The notes beneath the pieces were generated by a model that ran no database searches, was not told the origin of the DNA, and was given only the letters and a program-made list of their open reading frames with translations. A stretch of DNA of 64,000 nucleotides, taken from assembly GCA_051530055.1 (NCBI GenBank), contig CM121341.1:6200001-6264000 (forward strand), given 5' to 3'. This DNA is from Neoechinorhynchus agilis (lineage: Eukaryota > Acanthocephala). The position numbers and the translations under genes are program-made. Below, piece after piece: positions 44,755 to 55,369 of this stretch (positions within the stretch are counted from its first letter, which is position 1; every line of letters begins with the position of its first letter).

Positions 44755-46037
44755 ATTTTTGGTTGCTTAGTAGTCTAAAAAGCATTTTAAAGATCGTTTC
44801 AATCGAGGGCAAGAAACAACAAGAATACAGTTAAAAAATAAGAATGTCGACTCCTAGCAATACAAACCAGTTTCGTTATACTAAAATGGAAGAGTATCGA
44901 AGGTGTCTATCCATCAAGGTGAAAGACGTGTTGACGTTTTTTGAAGGCCGGAAAAATAAACTCTTTTGATTTTTCAGCAGTTGGCATGGTCGAGAGTCTT
45001 GTGATTCAATACAGAAAAAATACAAATAAACTAAATTCTCTCCAAGGCTTTTGGGTGTGGTTTCAGGGCTTTAAATTCTGTCAGGGGTGGAAAATTAACA
45101 ATTATTGATAAAATCCTCAATAGAGAAAATCCTTCGGGTTAGTCAAAGTTTATAATTTTGGTGAAAATCCGGCGAGGGGAAATATTTCGCAGAAAGTGTT
45201 CTAATGACTGATGAGGCGAAGTTACCCCCTCTGCGAAATATTTCCCCAATAAATCAAATGAGCTATTACCGGGGGATTATGACCAAAATAATAAATTAAA
45301 TTTGACGTGAATTATATGGTTGCCATATTGGGTTTTTTTGGCTAGTACTTTGAATTCGACTGATAAATTGAAACAAAATATTTAGCCGAAAAAATATCAT
45401 GATTGAGAATAATTTCTTTTAAACATTGTCCTTAATGGATTGAAGTCGACTGATAACCAAAAATTGAATGAAGGACACAGAGTTTAACACAAATCCACGC
45501 TGCTGCTACTTTGCAGCATTTTTAAAGACGATTTAAAAATTAAGCACGTTCAATGAGTAGATTTTTTTAAAGGCGACAGACTGAATTAAAAAAAATTAGG
45601 ACTATGGAAAAAATCGCAAGATCGATGATCAAAAAAGAAAAGTCCACACGTTTTTGTTGCAAAGGAAAAGATTTGAATTTTTAAACAAATGGAGAGTCCA
45701 AAGAACCCATTCTTTCAGTTTGTTACAAATCCAACGGTTCTTCGAAGTTGGAGTTTTAGGGACGACACTGCTTGAGACGGTGAAGTTTCTTTTAAAAATG
45801 AATTTCAACTTAGCACGGATTGACTCATTGCTGCCTCTCTTCTTTTTCAAGATACGGAATATTCACTTTTGTTGTTTTTAGGATGGATTTTTGTTGTTGT
45901 TGTTGTGGACGACTACATCAAATTTTTCCGTTTTTCGAGCATGTAGCCAACCGATAATTGTTTATTTTCAAAATCACACACACACACACCTGCACACTTT
46001 GATAACTGAGAAAAAAATTATTGTTTTTTTATGAAAA
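44755..46037. other. AT-rich intergenic region
   Basis: About 1.3 kb without a supportable gene. The one clear structure is the perfect 18-bp inverted repeat at 45176-45247. Short frames around 45629-45881 on both strands are unsupported. Confidence 0.45.
45176..45247. repeat. perfect 18-bp inverted repeat with 36-nt loop
   Basis: GGGGAAATATTTCGCAGA (45176-45193) and its exact complement (45230-45247) enclose a 36-nt loop containing CTGATGAGGCGAAG. It is long enough to form a stable hairpin in RNA or cruciform in DNA, and could also be the ends of a very short foldback element. Confidence 0.85.
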
Positions 46038-46499
46038 TTACCAATGCCTATAAGGCTCAAAGAAAGCCTCTCGACAGCGAATCACGGGGCCACAACTGAA
46101 ACTCCTTTGTGGTCGACAGATTACTTCGAATGAATTAGGGCGATCTGGTCTTGGTTCGCAAATCTTCGCTGGACAAGGATTAGTTTGTTCTTGTGGTTGA
46201 TAAGGAGGCATTGGGCAAATATTCAGAGCATCGTATCGGGTCGAATGACTCGAGAGGACCGGATTACAACAAATCCAAGGATTAACTCCTTTTTCATACG
46301 ATGGACAATCGAAGAATGGCACTGCTCGTTGTTCGTAAGGCCGCATCGGTGGCCGATGCAATGTTCGTTGAAGAACCAATGGAGGCGGCTGCTGGTAACA
46401 GATAGTTTGTTGGCACTTCTTCTCAGGACTACAATTGTTCATGGATGAAAGGTTGAAGCAATTTCGAGGCTGGCCACATCTTCTATTGCCGAAAGTCAT
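46038..46499 (-). CDS. unidentified 153-residue Cys/Pro-rich protein
   Basis: A single uninterrupted minus-strand frame begins MTFGNRRCGQPRNCFNLSSM and ends EAFFEPYRHW. It has about a dozen cysteines in loose pairs, many prolines, glutamines and arginines, and no signal peptide or membrane segment. Composition is biased in a way random frames are not, and no intron is needed. It resembles no family I can name; cross-linked structural or sperm-type proteins have similar composition, but that is only analogy. It starts about 200 bp from the divergent small gene at 46707. Confidence 0.5.
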   Translation of the reverse strand: MTFGNRRCGQPRNCFNLSSMNNCSPEKKCQQTICYQQPPPLVLQRTLHRPPMRPYEQRAVPFFDCPSYEKGVNPWICCNPVLSSHSTRYDALNICPMPPYQPQEQTNPCPAKICEPRPDRPNSFEVICRPQRSFSCGPVIRCREAFFEPYRHW

Positions 46500-46706
46500 A
46501 ACAATCGATACACTCTAATCTGTCTCTCGCTCTCTAAGGCACAAGTGTCACTTGGCAACGATGTTTTATGGTTTTTTTTTAAATTGAGGTCTCCGGTAGA
46601 GGAGGGTAAGTTTGAATGTAGATTTAAAGGAAGTAAGCAGCTAGTCGCTTGGTAACTGTGACTGATGTGGCCTCTTTTTTTTGAATTCAAAAGTGCCTCA
46701 ATTTCC

Positions 46707-46985
46707 ATGGAAACTGCGCACGTTAGCAAGATTTTCTTACAAGAAGAGCACATGATGGGCGGCGACTCGGCCAGGAGAAGAACCAATGCCAAAAGTAGGC
46801 GCAATGCAACAAATCCAAAAAAAGACGGATTATGCAAGTCCGTGGTTTGTGAAAGAGTGAATACAGTTTGCTTTGGAAAACCTCAAATTGGAGTTATATA
46901 TTTGCCTATAATAATTGGAATCACAATGCTCATTGTCGCAATATTCAATTTGTCTACTCCGATTAATTTGATCAAATTTATTTAA
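46707..46985 (+). CDS. small single-pass membrane protein, unidentified
   Basis: The frame encodes 92 residues: a soluble N-terminal half with a very basic patch (SARRRTNAKSRRNATNPKKD), then a hydrophobic segment (YLPIIIGITMLIVAIFNL) just before the C-terminus. An AATAAA lies immediately after the stop (about 46988), which supports a real 3' end. The arrangement fits a tail-anchored or single-pass protein. An overlapping minus-strand frame (46496-46837) is less likely because it lacks such signals. No family recognised. Confidence 0.5.
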   Translation: METAHVSKIFLQEEHMMGGDSARRRTNAKSRRNATNPKKDGLCKSVVCERVNTVCFGKPQIGVIYLPIIIGITMLIVAIFNLSTPINLIKFI

Positions 46986-47369
46986 TTGAATAAAGAATTT
47001 TTTGAAAAAAAAAGAAATATGGCGGCTAACGTGGGCTCATTTTCTGAACAGCAGCAAATTAAAAAGAGTTGCCAAGTCTTCAAAATAGTCGTAATTTCCG
47101 ATATCTCATTATGATGACTCAAATCGAGTGAGAACGCATTAGAAACGCGACAAAAAAAACAATCGAACATTTTGTATTCGGGTTTAGAGGTTTCCCAGAA
47201 GTGTAAGTAGAGTTGTTATCGTTCTATAATTATAATCTGTGATCGTAGCACGAGCAATAATAGCAGCTATTTGTAGCCTAAAATGTATATCCGTTTACTA
47301 AAACAATAATCGATGGGTTTTGAATCTGTATACCGTAATTCCTTTTTTAAAAATTCCTTTGGCCAGGAC
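46986..47369. other. intergenic stretch
   Basis: Convergent 3' ends probably lie here. No gene or repeat was recognised. Confidence 0.35.
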
Positions 47370-47606
47370 CTAAGCCGAAATCAATAGCGTCGTTGCCTTT
47401 TTTGCGCCGGGACATTCGTTTTGTACCGCAACGAAGGAAGCGATTGTCGAAAAGAGACGATCTAAGAATAACCGGAAATTCTCTGCATCTAAACCACAAT
47501 TTATTAGGTTTTTCATCGCGGTGTGCGAGTGCATAACGTCCGATACTTTATTTTGGTAATTGGCTAACTTAATAATTATGTTGTAATTAGTTGTTGACAA
47601 TGACAA
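47370..47606 (-). CDS. possible terminal exon of an unidentified small gene
   Basis: A 78-codon frame of helical character (YNIIIKLANYQNKVSDVMHS; NFRLFLDRLFSTIASFVAVQ) with codon use like the neighbours ends at 47370. It has no ATG at its beginning; CATCTTCTCAAG just upstream could be an acceptor, so the start would be in an unseen exon. It lies downstream of the CK1-like gene on the same strand, beyond an AATAAA near 47670. Confidence 0.35.
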   Translation of the reverse strand: MSLSTTNYNIIIKLANYQNKVSDVMHSHTAMKNLINCGLDAENFRLFLDRLFSTIASFVAVQNECPGAKKATTLLISA

Positions 47607-47731
47607 ACCTTGAGAAGATGCCAGAATTGACGAAATATTGGTAATAAATTAGTCAAGGAAAAACCATTTATTTTGCGTCCAATGGGTCGACAAAAAAAAC
47701 GTCGTAACAAAAAAAGACACATTTTTCCCCA

Positions 47732-48954
47732 TTATTGGCACCAATCAAGAACTGTATTATACTCAAATTGCTCCTTTAAAAAATGCTCCAACGCATCTAA
47801 ATAAACTGCGTAGTCGATAACCTTTCCGAATTCCAATCGATGAATGCTTTTTATGACATCTACTAATGGTTTTGGCATACCAGTACACAGATCCTTGATT
47901 CTAACGGCAGATTTCATTTCACGCACAGCCCGGTTTCTTTGTTCCTTAGATCGGAAATGTCTCTTCATTCCCATCCATGGGAGTCGTCCGGCATACATAA
48001 ATATTAGGCAGTAAGTAAGAGAAATGAGATCGTCCCTTGGAGTCAACTCACGATATTTCATCGCGTACATGGAAGCGTACCTAAGAGTTCCGACAATCCC
48101 ATGTTTCCTTAGTCGAGAACAGGTACGTTGATCTGAATACGATGTGTCATATCGTTTAGCCAATCCAAAATCGATGAGGAAAAACCGATCCTTTTGATGA
48201 TAGCCGGTCGCCATGTTCTCAGGTTTTATATCTCGATGAACGTAGCCTCTTAAATGAACCTTTGATAATATTTTAATGAACTCATACGCAATCATTGTAG
48301 TAGTAAAAATCGAAAACGTTCCCTCGTGCTCTTCTAGCAATTTTCCCAGATCTTTTCCAACCAAACGCATCGATAAACAATCGTAGTAGACAGTCTTCAA
48401 CGCAGAATTAATCTAATCGATAATGCCGATGGTACACGAGATTTTATTAAATTTTAAGTTTGTACTCTTTGCTCAATCTAGTTTCAAAGGGTGATTTTCA
48501 TTCTCTCTTTGCAGGAATTTCCGTGGAAAAATAGAGCAGAAAATACGTCTTAGAAAAAACTAGCCCAATCGATTCAGCGCTATTATCTTGCATTATCGAT
48601 CTTATTATTAAAAGCCTTGGTTTCGTGTTCAGAATCTATGTGACTGGAGGTCCGTTCGCGCACTCTGATTTGGCTAAGATAATAGACTTTCGGCACTCCT
48701 TTAACTCCTCTCAAGTCTTTCAAGACCCTGTGTTCACGTCCGAGGCCGACGGTAGTGTCCGTAGATACCTTGAGCGCTAATTCTCGACCGGAGGCTACAC
48801 ATCGAAATGTATGACCGAAACTTCCGCCACCGATATACTGGATCACGCGTTCAACAACGTGAGAAGCCTCGATTGCATTGCTAAGGACGCGAATTCTGTC
48901 CGGGGTGCCAAAAGACTGAACGCTGTGACTTTCATTTCGGGGCGACCTAGTCAT
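47732..48954 (-). CDS. casein kinase 1-like protein kinase
   Basis: Exon 1 encodes the N-lobe: glycine loop IGGGSFGHTFRC, ATP-site lysine in RELALKVS, helix-C Glu in LGREHRVLKDL and GVPKVYYLSQI. After an intron of about 240 bp, exon 2 has LGKLLEEHEGTFS, the catalytic loop YVHRDIKPENMATG, IDFGLAKRY, and the CK1-specific RYASMYA (in place of APE) and PRDDLISLTYCLIFMY. All catalytic residues are kept. The protein ends soon after the kinase domain (LDWCQ), so it lacks the long tails of CK1 delta or TTBK. It resembles the expanded nematode CK1/TTBK-like group, but the subgroup is unassigned. Its ATG is only about 70 bp after the NSF stop on the same strand, an operon-like spacing. Confidence 0.87.
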
Positions 48955-49026
48955 TCAGGGCGTCGCTTTCAGTCAGACTGGATACACTCATACAAAACAA
49001 AGGGCTTTATGTTGTTGCCATGGTGA

Positions 49027-52000
49027 TTAAAAATATGAAGGGCGATCGGAATCAAGGTTTAGATCACTGATTCGACGTATTCCATCCAGCAAGCACTGGA
49101 CCTGATACTCCTCTCGTGCTTGTCGAGCATCGCCAATCACATCGAATAATTGCTTAATTCCAATGTTTACTGCAAATCTTTCAACACGAGAGGACAAAGG
49201 CGAAAATGCGTGCATTAAAAAAAAGACACAATACCAACTTCAATGGATGTTGTAGATACTTTGTGAGTTCCTTCCGGAATTGGTCTCCATATCCACTCCA
49301 TTCAATGCTGTCCAACGTACTTAACACTTCTAGTCCTGTTTCGAGATTCCGAAGGTGAATTGTTTGCTTAAACGCCCTATCGATTCCAAGTGCCTTCATG
49401 ACGGCCATTTGAGACGTTGTACCAATCACACAAAGTCTCCTGTCCTAAATCAAAAAAGAGTCAATACTGACAAGGATTCTTGATGAGCAGATGCTTCATT
49501 TTAACCCGTCTTGATGGTTAGTCCTTTGTGAAATTCAGGCAACGTTGCCGAAAAAAAACAAACATGTTGTATTTTACTGTGAAAGTAAACAACTACACCC
49601 GCCCCGTGTATCTTTGGTTGCCGAAGTATAGTTGGTTGTGCTCTTTCCTCCGATTCAGTTACTATTTAAATATGACTGAGCAGCTGGAAAGAAGGAATGA
49701 GATGGTATTGGTTCGCGATTTGTGCGGTTGTGGGTAATATGGGGAACGAATTGCGGCGCTCTGGAGGGTTTTTCATGGACAGAAAATCAGCGGAGCAAGT
49801 TTTGGCAGCTCTCTTATGGAAAACTAGCTTGCGTAGCTGATTTTATCGATAAATACTTGCGAATGCTATCGTTGTACAAAAACTAGTAAACTTTCATTTC
49901 GTCGTATGAAAGGGGAACTAAATCGTACTACTGAATTCTCGCTTATTTGGATTACTTTTACCTTTTCAAGGGGTTTCGAGAGCAGTAACTTGATCGATTG
50001 CACCATTAGGTTAGAGAATCGCGGTCCGATTGCAGCGTATTCTAAGGTCATAATTGACAATTCCCCTAGAGTTTAGGCAAACAAACCTATCATTCCTTCA
50101 ATATTGTCCAGGATAACGCAACTTGCAGGGGACTTATAAGCATCTAGGAATATCTATTCACACATTCAACGCTAAAGCATAGTCGTTAGATTGGCTCACT
50201 TCTTTTACACTGAGACTTTTGGCAATTTCAGTGAAACCAATCATGTCCACAGGAGTGCACATTTTTACAAATGGAAATTCGGATTCCATAGCTGCCTTGC
50301 AAGCCATTGCGGTTTTTCCACATCCAATCGGACCTTTTTTTTATTAACGCGAACGTTTTTAAATTTCCTATCGAACCAACCTTCAATAAGAACACTTGCC
50401 AGTGGGCACGATGCATCTTTCAAACATTTTGAAATAACCAAATTCAGTTCCGATTGAACTGAATGAACCACGCTTACGCTCCAATCAATGATTCCATTTA
50501 TCATGTATTTCTCAAGCGCATCATTGCACGCCCCAAACGCCTAGAGGTTAACATACGATAACTTTCATATTATAAAAAATCTATACACTGACGGGTTTTA
50601 CGTCGTTATTAAGACCGTACATAAAATCAGATCGCTTTATTTTCATATTCTTCATTGCGTCTTCATCTAAGACGATCTTCTGGCCAATAGCAATATATCG
50701 ATTTATTGCGGTGGACGTTGCTGACTTCACAAGCGCTTCTAATTCTGCACCACTGAAATTCTTAGTAAGATGTGCTAATTCCGCAATATCCACATCATCC
50801 GCCAATTTGTTTGACAATCGCATATTGCGAGTGTGAATGTTCAGAATCTGAACACGCCCATTTAAGTCAGGCAGACCTATAAATTAGTAGATCGTTACAC
50901 AAAGTATTCTTGAGTCCAAGAAAGTTCTGACGCTAAGACTATTTTTTCAATCCAAGTAGTCATGAATAGTTTGACGAATTCGAAGAAGACGCGTTAATTT
51001 CCTTACCGATTTCCAAGTGAACTTCCAAACGTCCTGGTCTCAAAAGTGCCTCATCAATCATATCTTTTCGATTAGTCATTCCTGAGAGCGTATAGGCAAA
51101 ATGGTGTGAATCGCGGGTATTCACTCTCACCAATCACAAGTACATTCCTCAATTCGTCTACACCATCAATTTTACTCAGCAATTGATTTACAATTGTATC
51201 GTGGACACCAGCACCGGTCCCAGCCTTTTTTCGATAGAGACTAAATTATCGGAAACCCAACCAAAACCAACCATAGATCCTCGTTTCTTACAGATGGCAT
51301 CGATTTCATCGAATATGATAACGTGCAATGCACTGTAGATCCCACTTTTCTTTTGCTCTTCCTCGGCTTCCGAGAACAATTTTCGTATGTTGGCCTCTGA
51401 TTCTCCGACGTACTTGTCAAGAACTTGTGGACCATCAATTATTTTTGCTGGACGAGCAGTCAACATTTTTGATATCTGGCGAGCCATTAGCGTTTTCCCT
51501 GTTCCAGGAGGTCCATACAGCAGGATGCCTTTGACGTGTTTAATCCCAAGTTTTTCTGCGAAGTTTGGCGGACACAGTCGGCTGGCAAACACCTGCCGGA
51601 ATATAGCCAGGAATTTGTCATCCACGCCCCCAACACCCAATTGAGTAAAATCGAAGTCAGCGCTTAGTAAAGTAGGTTGATGAATGCCGAATTTATTATC
51701 GGTGCTAGTTTAAAAAAGAGAGGTTCTGGATACAACAGATTACGCCACCAAACTCACGCAACTGCATCTCCCGATAATTCTATTGTTTGTGAAGAAGGTG
51801 AATTCACGAAGATGTATAGCGTATTTGGAAAAGAGACACCAACAGTGCCTTCTTTTCCTTCAAGCACTAAAAAGACACAAAAATAAGATGCTTATTATCA
51901 TGCGGAAACTTACAGTTGAGTTTTTTTACGGTAAGTTGCAGTTTTTTTCGATTGGAACTCTTTGGTTCGGTGACTACTACGAGCGTCTGACCCACATTAA

Positions 52001-52403
52001 AGCAAAAATTCGAGAATGTTTGGGACATATGTAAAGAAAGGACGCTTGTGTCCACCACGAGCATTTGGCCACTCTGTTTTTCTCTATAACGAATACGAAC
52101 TGACGTCCTGAAGTCTCATACTCACTTTAGAATGACCGGTTTCGTAACATAATCCACTTCGAGCACAACATGACTTACGAACTCAAAGTCACGACCATTT
52201 TGGGCGTACAACTTTAGTTGATATTGTCTCGAAACTTCAGCGCCACACCATCGTCTCTATTTTGGAAACAAACGACACGGGAACATTGTGAAGACCAAAC
52301 CAACCTGAACAACACTAAGACACATCTCTCCTGGTGCTGCTATCCTATGTGACTTTAGAGTAAATACATATCTACCTGTTGGTCCAGTTAGGAGCTCAGC
52401 AAA
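49027..52403 (-). CDS. NSF: N-ethylmaleimide-sensitive factor (NSF), vesicle-fusion ATPase
   Basis: NSF is the AAA+ hexamer that, with SNAPs, takes apart SNARE complexes. About a dozen exons with introns mostly near 45-60 bp give: N-domain ([49 protein letters not shown]); D1 with Walker [24 protein letters not shown], Walker B IIFDEID and [15 protein letters not shown]; linker [21 protein letters not shown]2 with Walker A as [33 protein letters not shown] and [15 protein letters not shown]; and the C-terminal helices. The stop is at 49027. The first exon with the start codon was not found: the known coding part begins at about 52403 after GTTACAG, and a foldback element lies just upstream. 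One intron of about 520 bp (49446-49965) is exceptional. Confidence 0.93.
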
Positions 52404-52461
52404 TCTGTAACGAGAAGGCAACCACGACCAATATTTTGATTAAACAGACAAATAAATTTTG

Positions 52462-52712
52462 TTTTCTTTTAATGAATACTTGAGCTGTTGTAATTTTAAA
52501 ATGAAAATCTTTATTTCCGAGAGCGTTCGCCGTCTCACAGCTCTCTTAGGAATCTACAAAGGAGCGCGTTGAGATGTAAAGTGGGTACTAAAAGACATCA
52601 AAACGCAATGTTCGTCTTGTCCATTGAACACTGTCCAATCGCCCGCGGAAAGCTCTCGGAAATATTCTCATTTTAAAAAATTACAACAGCTCAAGTATCC
52701 ATTAAAAGAAAA
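52462..52712. mobile_element. foldback MITE, about 250 bp
   Basis: The arms are about 60 bp: TTTTCTTTTAATGAATACTT..GAGCTGTTGTAATTTTAAAA at the left, and GAGAGCTTTCCGCGGG-side sequence ending in CAACAGCTCA..CCATTAAAAGAAAA at the right, inverted relative to each other. The centre has no open frame. It lies upstream of the first recognised NSF exon, probably in the 5' intron or promoter. No target duplication is evident. Confidence 0.8.
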
Positions 52713-53266
52713 ATTGATCATGCCGCGGGAAAATCAAGTACATATTTCACAAGATCATTAAAGATACGGAAAATAAGCGCATTTTTTAAAAAGCTTCGAT
52801 TCTCGCCTAATTAATGATGTGCAAAATAATAGTCGTAGACGGCTTATTTGAAAAAGGCAAGATAATAAGTTTATTCGACTTTTATTTTGCAATGTATCCG
52901 CTGGTTTAAAATAGAACAAAGTATTCGGGAGAGGTCGACTAAGCCGATTTCTTAAACTGTCGCTGGTGCAAAGGAACATATTAAAGAATTTTCTTAAAAT
53001 TTTACAAACCACTGTTTAACTCTTTTTGTATGATGATATTAACCTAAATTTTAGTGCAAATTGTGTTTCCGCCCGGCCCTCAACCCGGTTACCCATTAGG
53101 AACTAGGAAAATGCCCAGAAATATATTGTCATTGATGAAGAAAGCAAATTGAAGTATTTGTTATTTCATTACTTTCTTTGTTTAAACCAACAATTGCAAC
53201 TGTTCTCTTTCGCTAAGATACGTTTTGAGAATGCTTGATGATTTTCAGTTTCAATTAGTGATGTTT
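52713..53266. other. region that should contain the NSF first exon
   Basis: No exon encoding the NSF N-terminus could be recognised, and no other gene was seen. Confidence 0.35.
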
Positions 53267-53456
53267 GATTCCGAAATAGATTTATATTGAAAATTTTCGG
53301 CCTTTTTGTTTTTTAAAAACTTACGACTCTTCTTCGTGGACGGTGGTGATTGTTGAAACGTTTAACAAAAAATCTCTATTTTCTAAAAAAAATCAATTGA
53401 CTGAAGAAGGTCAACGAAAAGGCCGAAAAGTTTCAATATAAATCTATTTCTGAATC
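53267..53456. mobile_element. foldback MITE, 190 bp
   Basis: Left arm GATTCCGAAATAGATTTATA..TTCGGCCTTTTTG and right arm AAGGCCGAAA..TATAAATCTATTTCTGAATC are inverted repeats of about 42 bp. The interior has CTGAAGAAGGTCAACG, like the centre of the element at 33.7 kb. It sits immediately downstream of the stop codon of the next gene. Confidence 0.8.
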
Positions 53457-53461
53457 TCGAT

Positions 53462-53750
53462 TTAATTTTCGTTGTTTACTTCGGTTGGAAGCTCAGATGA
53501 TTGCCTCAAACCCGTATGCCACAATTCCTCTGAAATTTCGTTTTTTTTCGAGGAGGAATACTTTGCTAATAAATTGTACACCAAATCTCTTCCACGAAAT
53601 CGCGATGGGAGATAGTGGCCCCAGATAAGGACATTCCTACCTGATTTCACCATTTTGCTCAATATCAGAATGGACAATCGCGCAATTGGAAAGTATAAGC
53701 TCTTCATCCGGGCACTTTTGAATGCACAATTTTAGATAAACATCAGACAT
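53462..53750 (-). CDS. small two-exon protein, unidentified
   Basis: Exon 1 (53750-53641) starts MSDVYLKLCIQKCPDEELIL directly after TTATGTTCTAG. A 52-bp intron (53640-53589, gtaggaat..tggaag) follows, and exon 2 gives DLVYNLLAKYSSSKKNEISE to a stop at 53462. The protein has about 78 residues, acidic at the start and helical. The acceptor at the ATG, canonical intron and in-phase junction make it a believable gene. I do not recognise the family. A foldback element begins five bases past the stop. Confidence 0.55.
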
Positions 53751-54294
53751 CTAGAACATAAAGCAGTCAGTGGCATTCGCTTTTATTAGTAACAAGTAAA
53801 AAAATCGATTTTTGCAATCCGCGTACACTTTCGCATGATTTCATTTGCTTTGCCGAGAAGCTTCGCACAAAATGCGTAAGACGCACAAAGTTTGAGAACG
53901 AAGAAGATGACGACGGAATTGAGCAGTGACGAACAAAAAGAGTCCCTGGATTGTTGACTGCAATTGAAGCGGTTGAAACAACTGTTCATTTAGGACCGAT
54001 ATTTCGTAATTTTTCCTTAAGGGTCCTCAAAACACACGCAATCTACAAAGGTTAGAATCCCAAAGTCCACTCAAAAAAAAAAGAAACATGCGAAAAACTT
54101 AAAGATAATATCTTATTTGAGAGAGATGCACTTTTTTCGACACCATCTATGGTTCAATTATTCCTTGACGGCCGTAGTGACCGGTTGTTCTGAGATTGGT
54201 CGATCGATTGAGGGTTTAAGTAAGCAACTGACAATGCACGTAAAGTCGTCGAGAAATTCGAAATGGAGATTTCGGGTTTTTAGAGAGAAAAAAA
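53751..54294. other. intergenic stretch
   Basis: No supportable exon was found; 53786-53989 is open on the minus strand without protein-like features. Confidence 0.35.
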
Positions 54295-55213
54295 CTAATG
54301 GAAAATCAGAAAAAAAGATGCGACTTTGCCAGCTCCTGACATAGGCGGATAAATGTTATCGAGTACTTGGCATCCGTCCTTGGAGATTTTTCGAACGAAG
54401 AAGCATCGATTATTGATTAGGAATCGTGTACATATTTCGCCGATGAGGTTATTAACGAAGGAGAGAGCTTGCTCAAGATTCATTTTGGGTCTCCAAAACC
54501 GATCCGCAAGAGCAAGACCAAAGTATTGGCAGAAGCCTTGATAGGTGAAAGGTGCTTCGTGCATTGATCCGAGTTCGTCGATAGCGAATAATTTTGATCT
54601 GTATAACAAAAGTAGAGTTTTCAATAACATGATTGAATCGAACCTTTTTTCAATAGTGTCATATCCACCAATGAGCGAATAGACGATTGAATGTGACCGA
54701 GACCGGAGAGTAGTGTACATCTCACGTCGGGCGAAGCTTGCGATGGCTTTTGGGGAAAGCTCCTTCGAAAACAAAAGGAGAAAATGTTCTTTAATCTTAA
54801 ATGATTTTTATGGCGAGGAAATTATGAAGTAAATTATTGGCTCAAAAAAATTACAGAGGTTCAATCTAAAGGTTTTTCGCGAAAAAAACCATTAAGCTTC
54901 ATTGCTTCTTTTTTCCGAAATATCGAACCTAATAAAATACTTCAAACTTTCTCAGCCACAAAAAAAGGCATGAACCATTCAATCTTACATGTTGATTGAT
55001 GACCTTGTAGAGGGCAACATTGCGAGCGATGTATTCACTGAACCTAGCAACGTCGCCGTCTTCACCCGATGTGATCATTGCAACTCGTCCGTCGTTGAGT
55101 TCGTAGAGTTTGTCAATATTCGACTGGACAACTATAACTCCGTGAGCTATGAGACCTGTGTCGTTTACAAGAAGGGTGAAACCATCTCCAACAACGCCAA
55201 TCAGAGATTCCAT
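54295..55213 (-). CDS. PSMB2: proteasome subunit beta type-2 (PSMB2, beta4)
   Basis: This is a structural, non-catalytic beta-ring subunit of the 20S proteasome. The start at 55213 (MESLIGVVGDGFTLLVND) follows TCTACATTTAG directly. Family blocks in order are SNIDKLYELNDGRVAMITSG, FSEYIARNVALYKVINQ, then after an intron of about 200 bp HELSPKAIASFARREMYTTL, RSRSHSIVYSLIGGYD, a 45-bp in-frame intron (gttcgatt..gttatacag), AIDELGSMHEAPFTYQGF, ALSFVNNLIGEICTRFLINN and a C-terminus around FVRKISKDGCQVLDN. As in the family there is no N-terminal catalytic threonine. Divergence is strong for a proteasome subunit, about the level expected of a fast-evolving lineage. Confidence 0.92.
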
Positions 55214-55224
55214 CTAAATGTAGA
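55214..55224 (-). promoter_or_regulatory. splice acceptor abutting the PSMB2 start codon
   Basis: TTTCTACATTTAG on the minus strand ends exactly at the ATG, again suggesting a spliced leader or leader intron. Confidence 0.55.
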
Positions 55225-55369
55225 AATGTAACGCCGTCCGATTAATAACCAGATCATAGAGCGTCTTTTAAAAATACAAATGACGATCAATACCAAATCC
55301 GCAAAACCTCATTGACCAAAAGCCCCGACACAACCCAAAACTGACAAAAACGATTCTATTGCTCGAAGA

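Noticed and set aside
45176-45247. Hammerhead ribozyme (CTGATGAG, then CGAAA, with flanking complementary arms)
   Set aside because: A type III arrangement gives a good stem III and a possible stem I (AGAA/TTCT), but stem II pairs only at its first base pair, and the arms already form a perfect competing 18-bp helix that includes the GAAA core. Not convincing without a covariance search.
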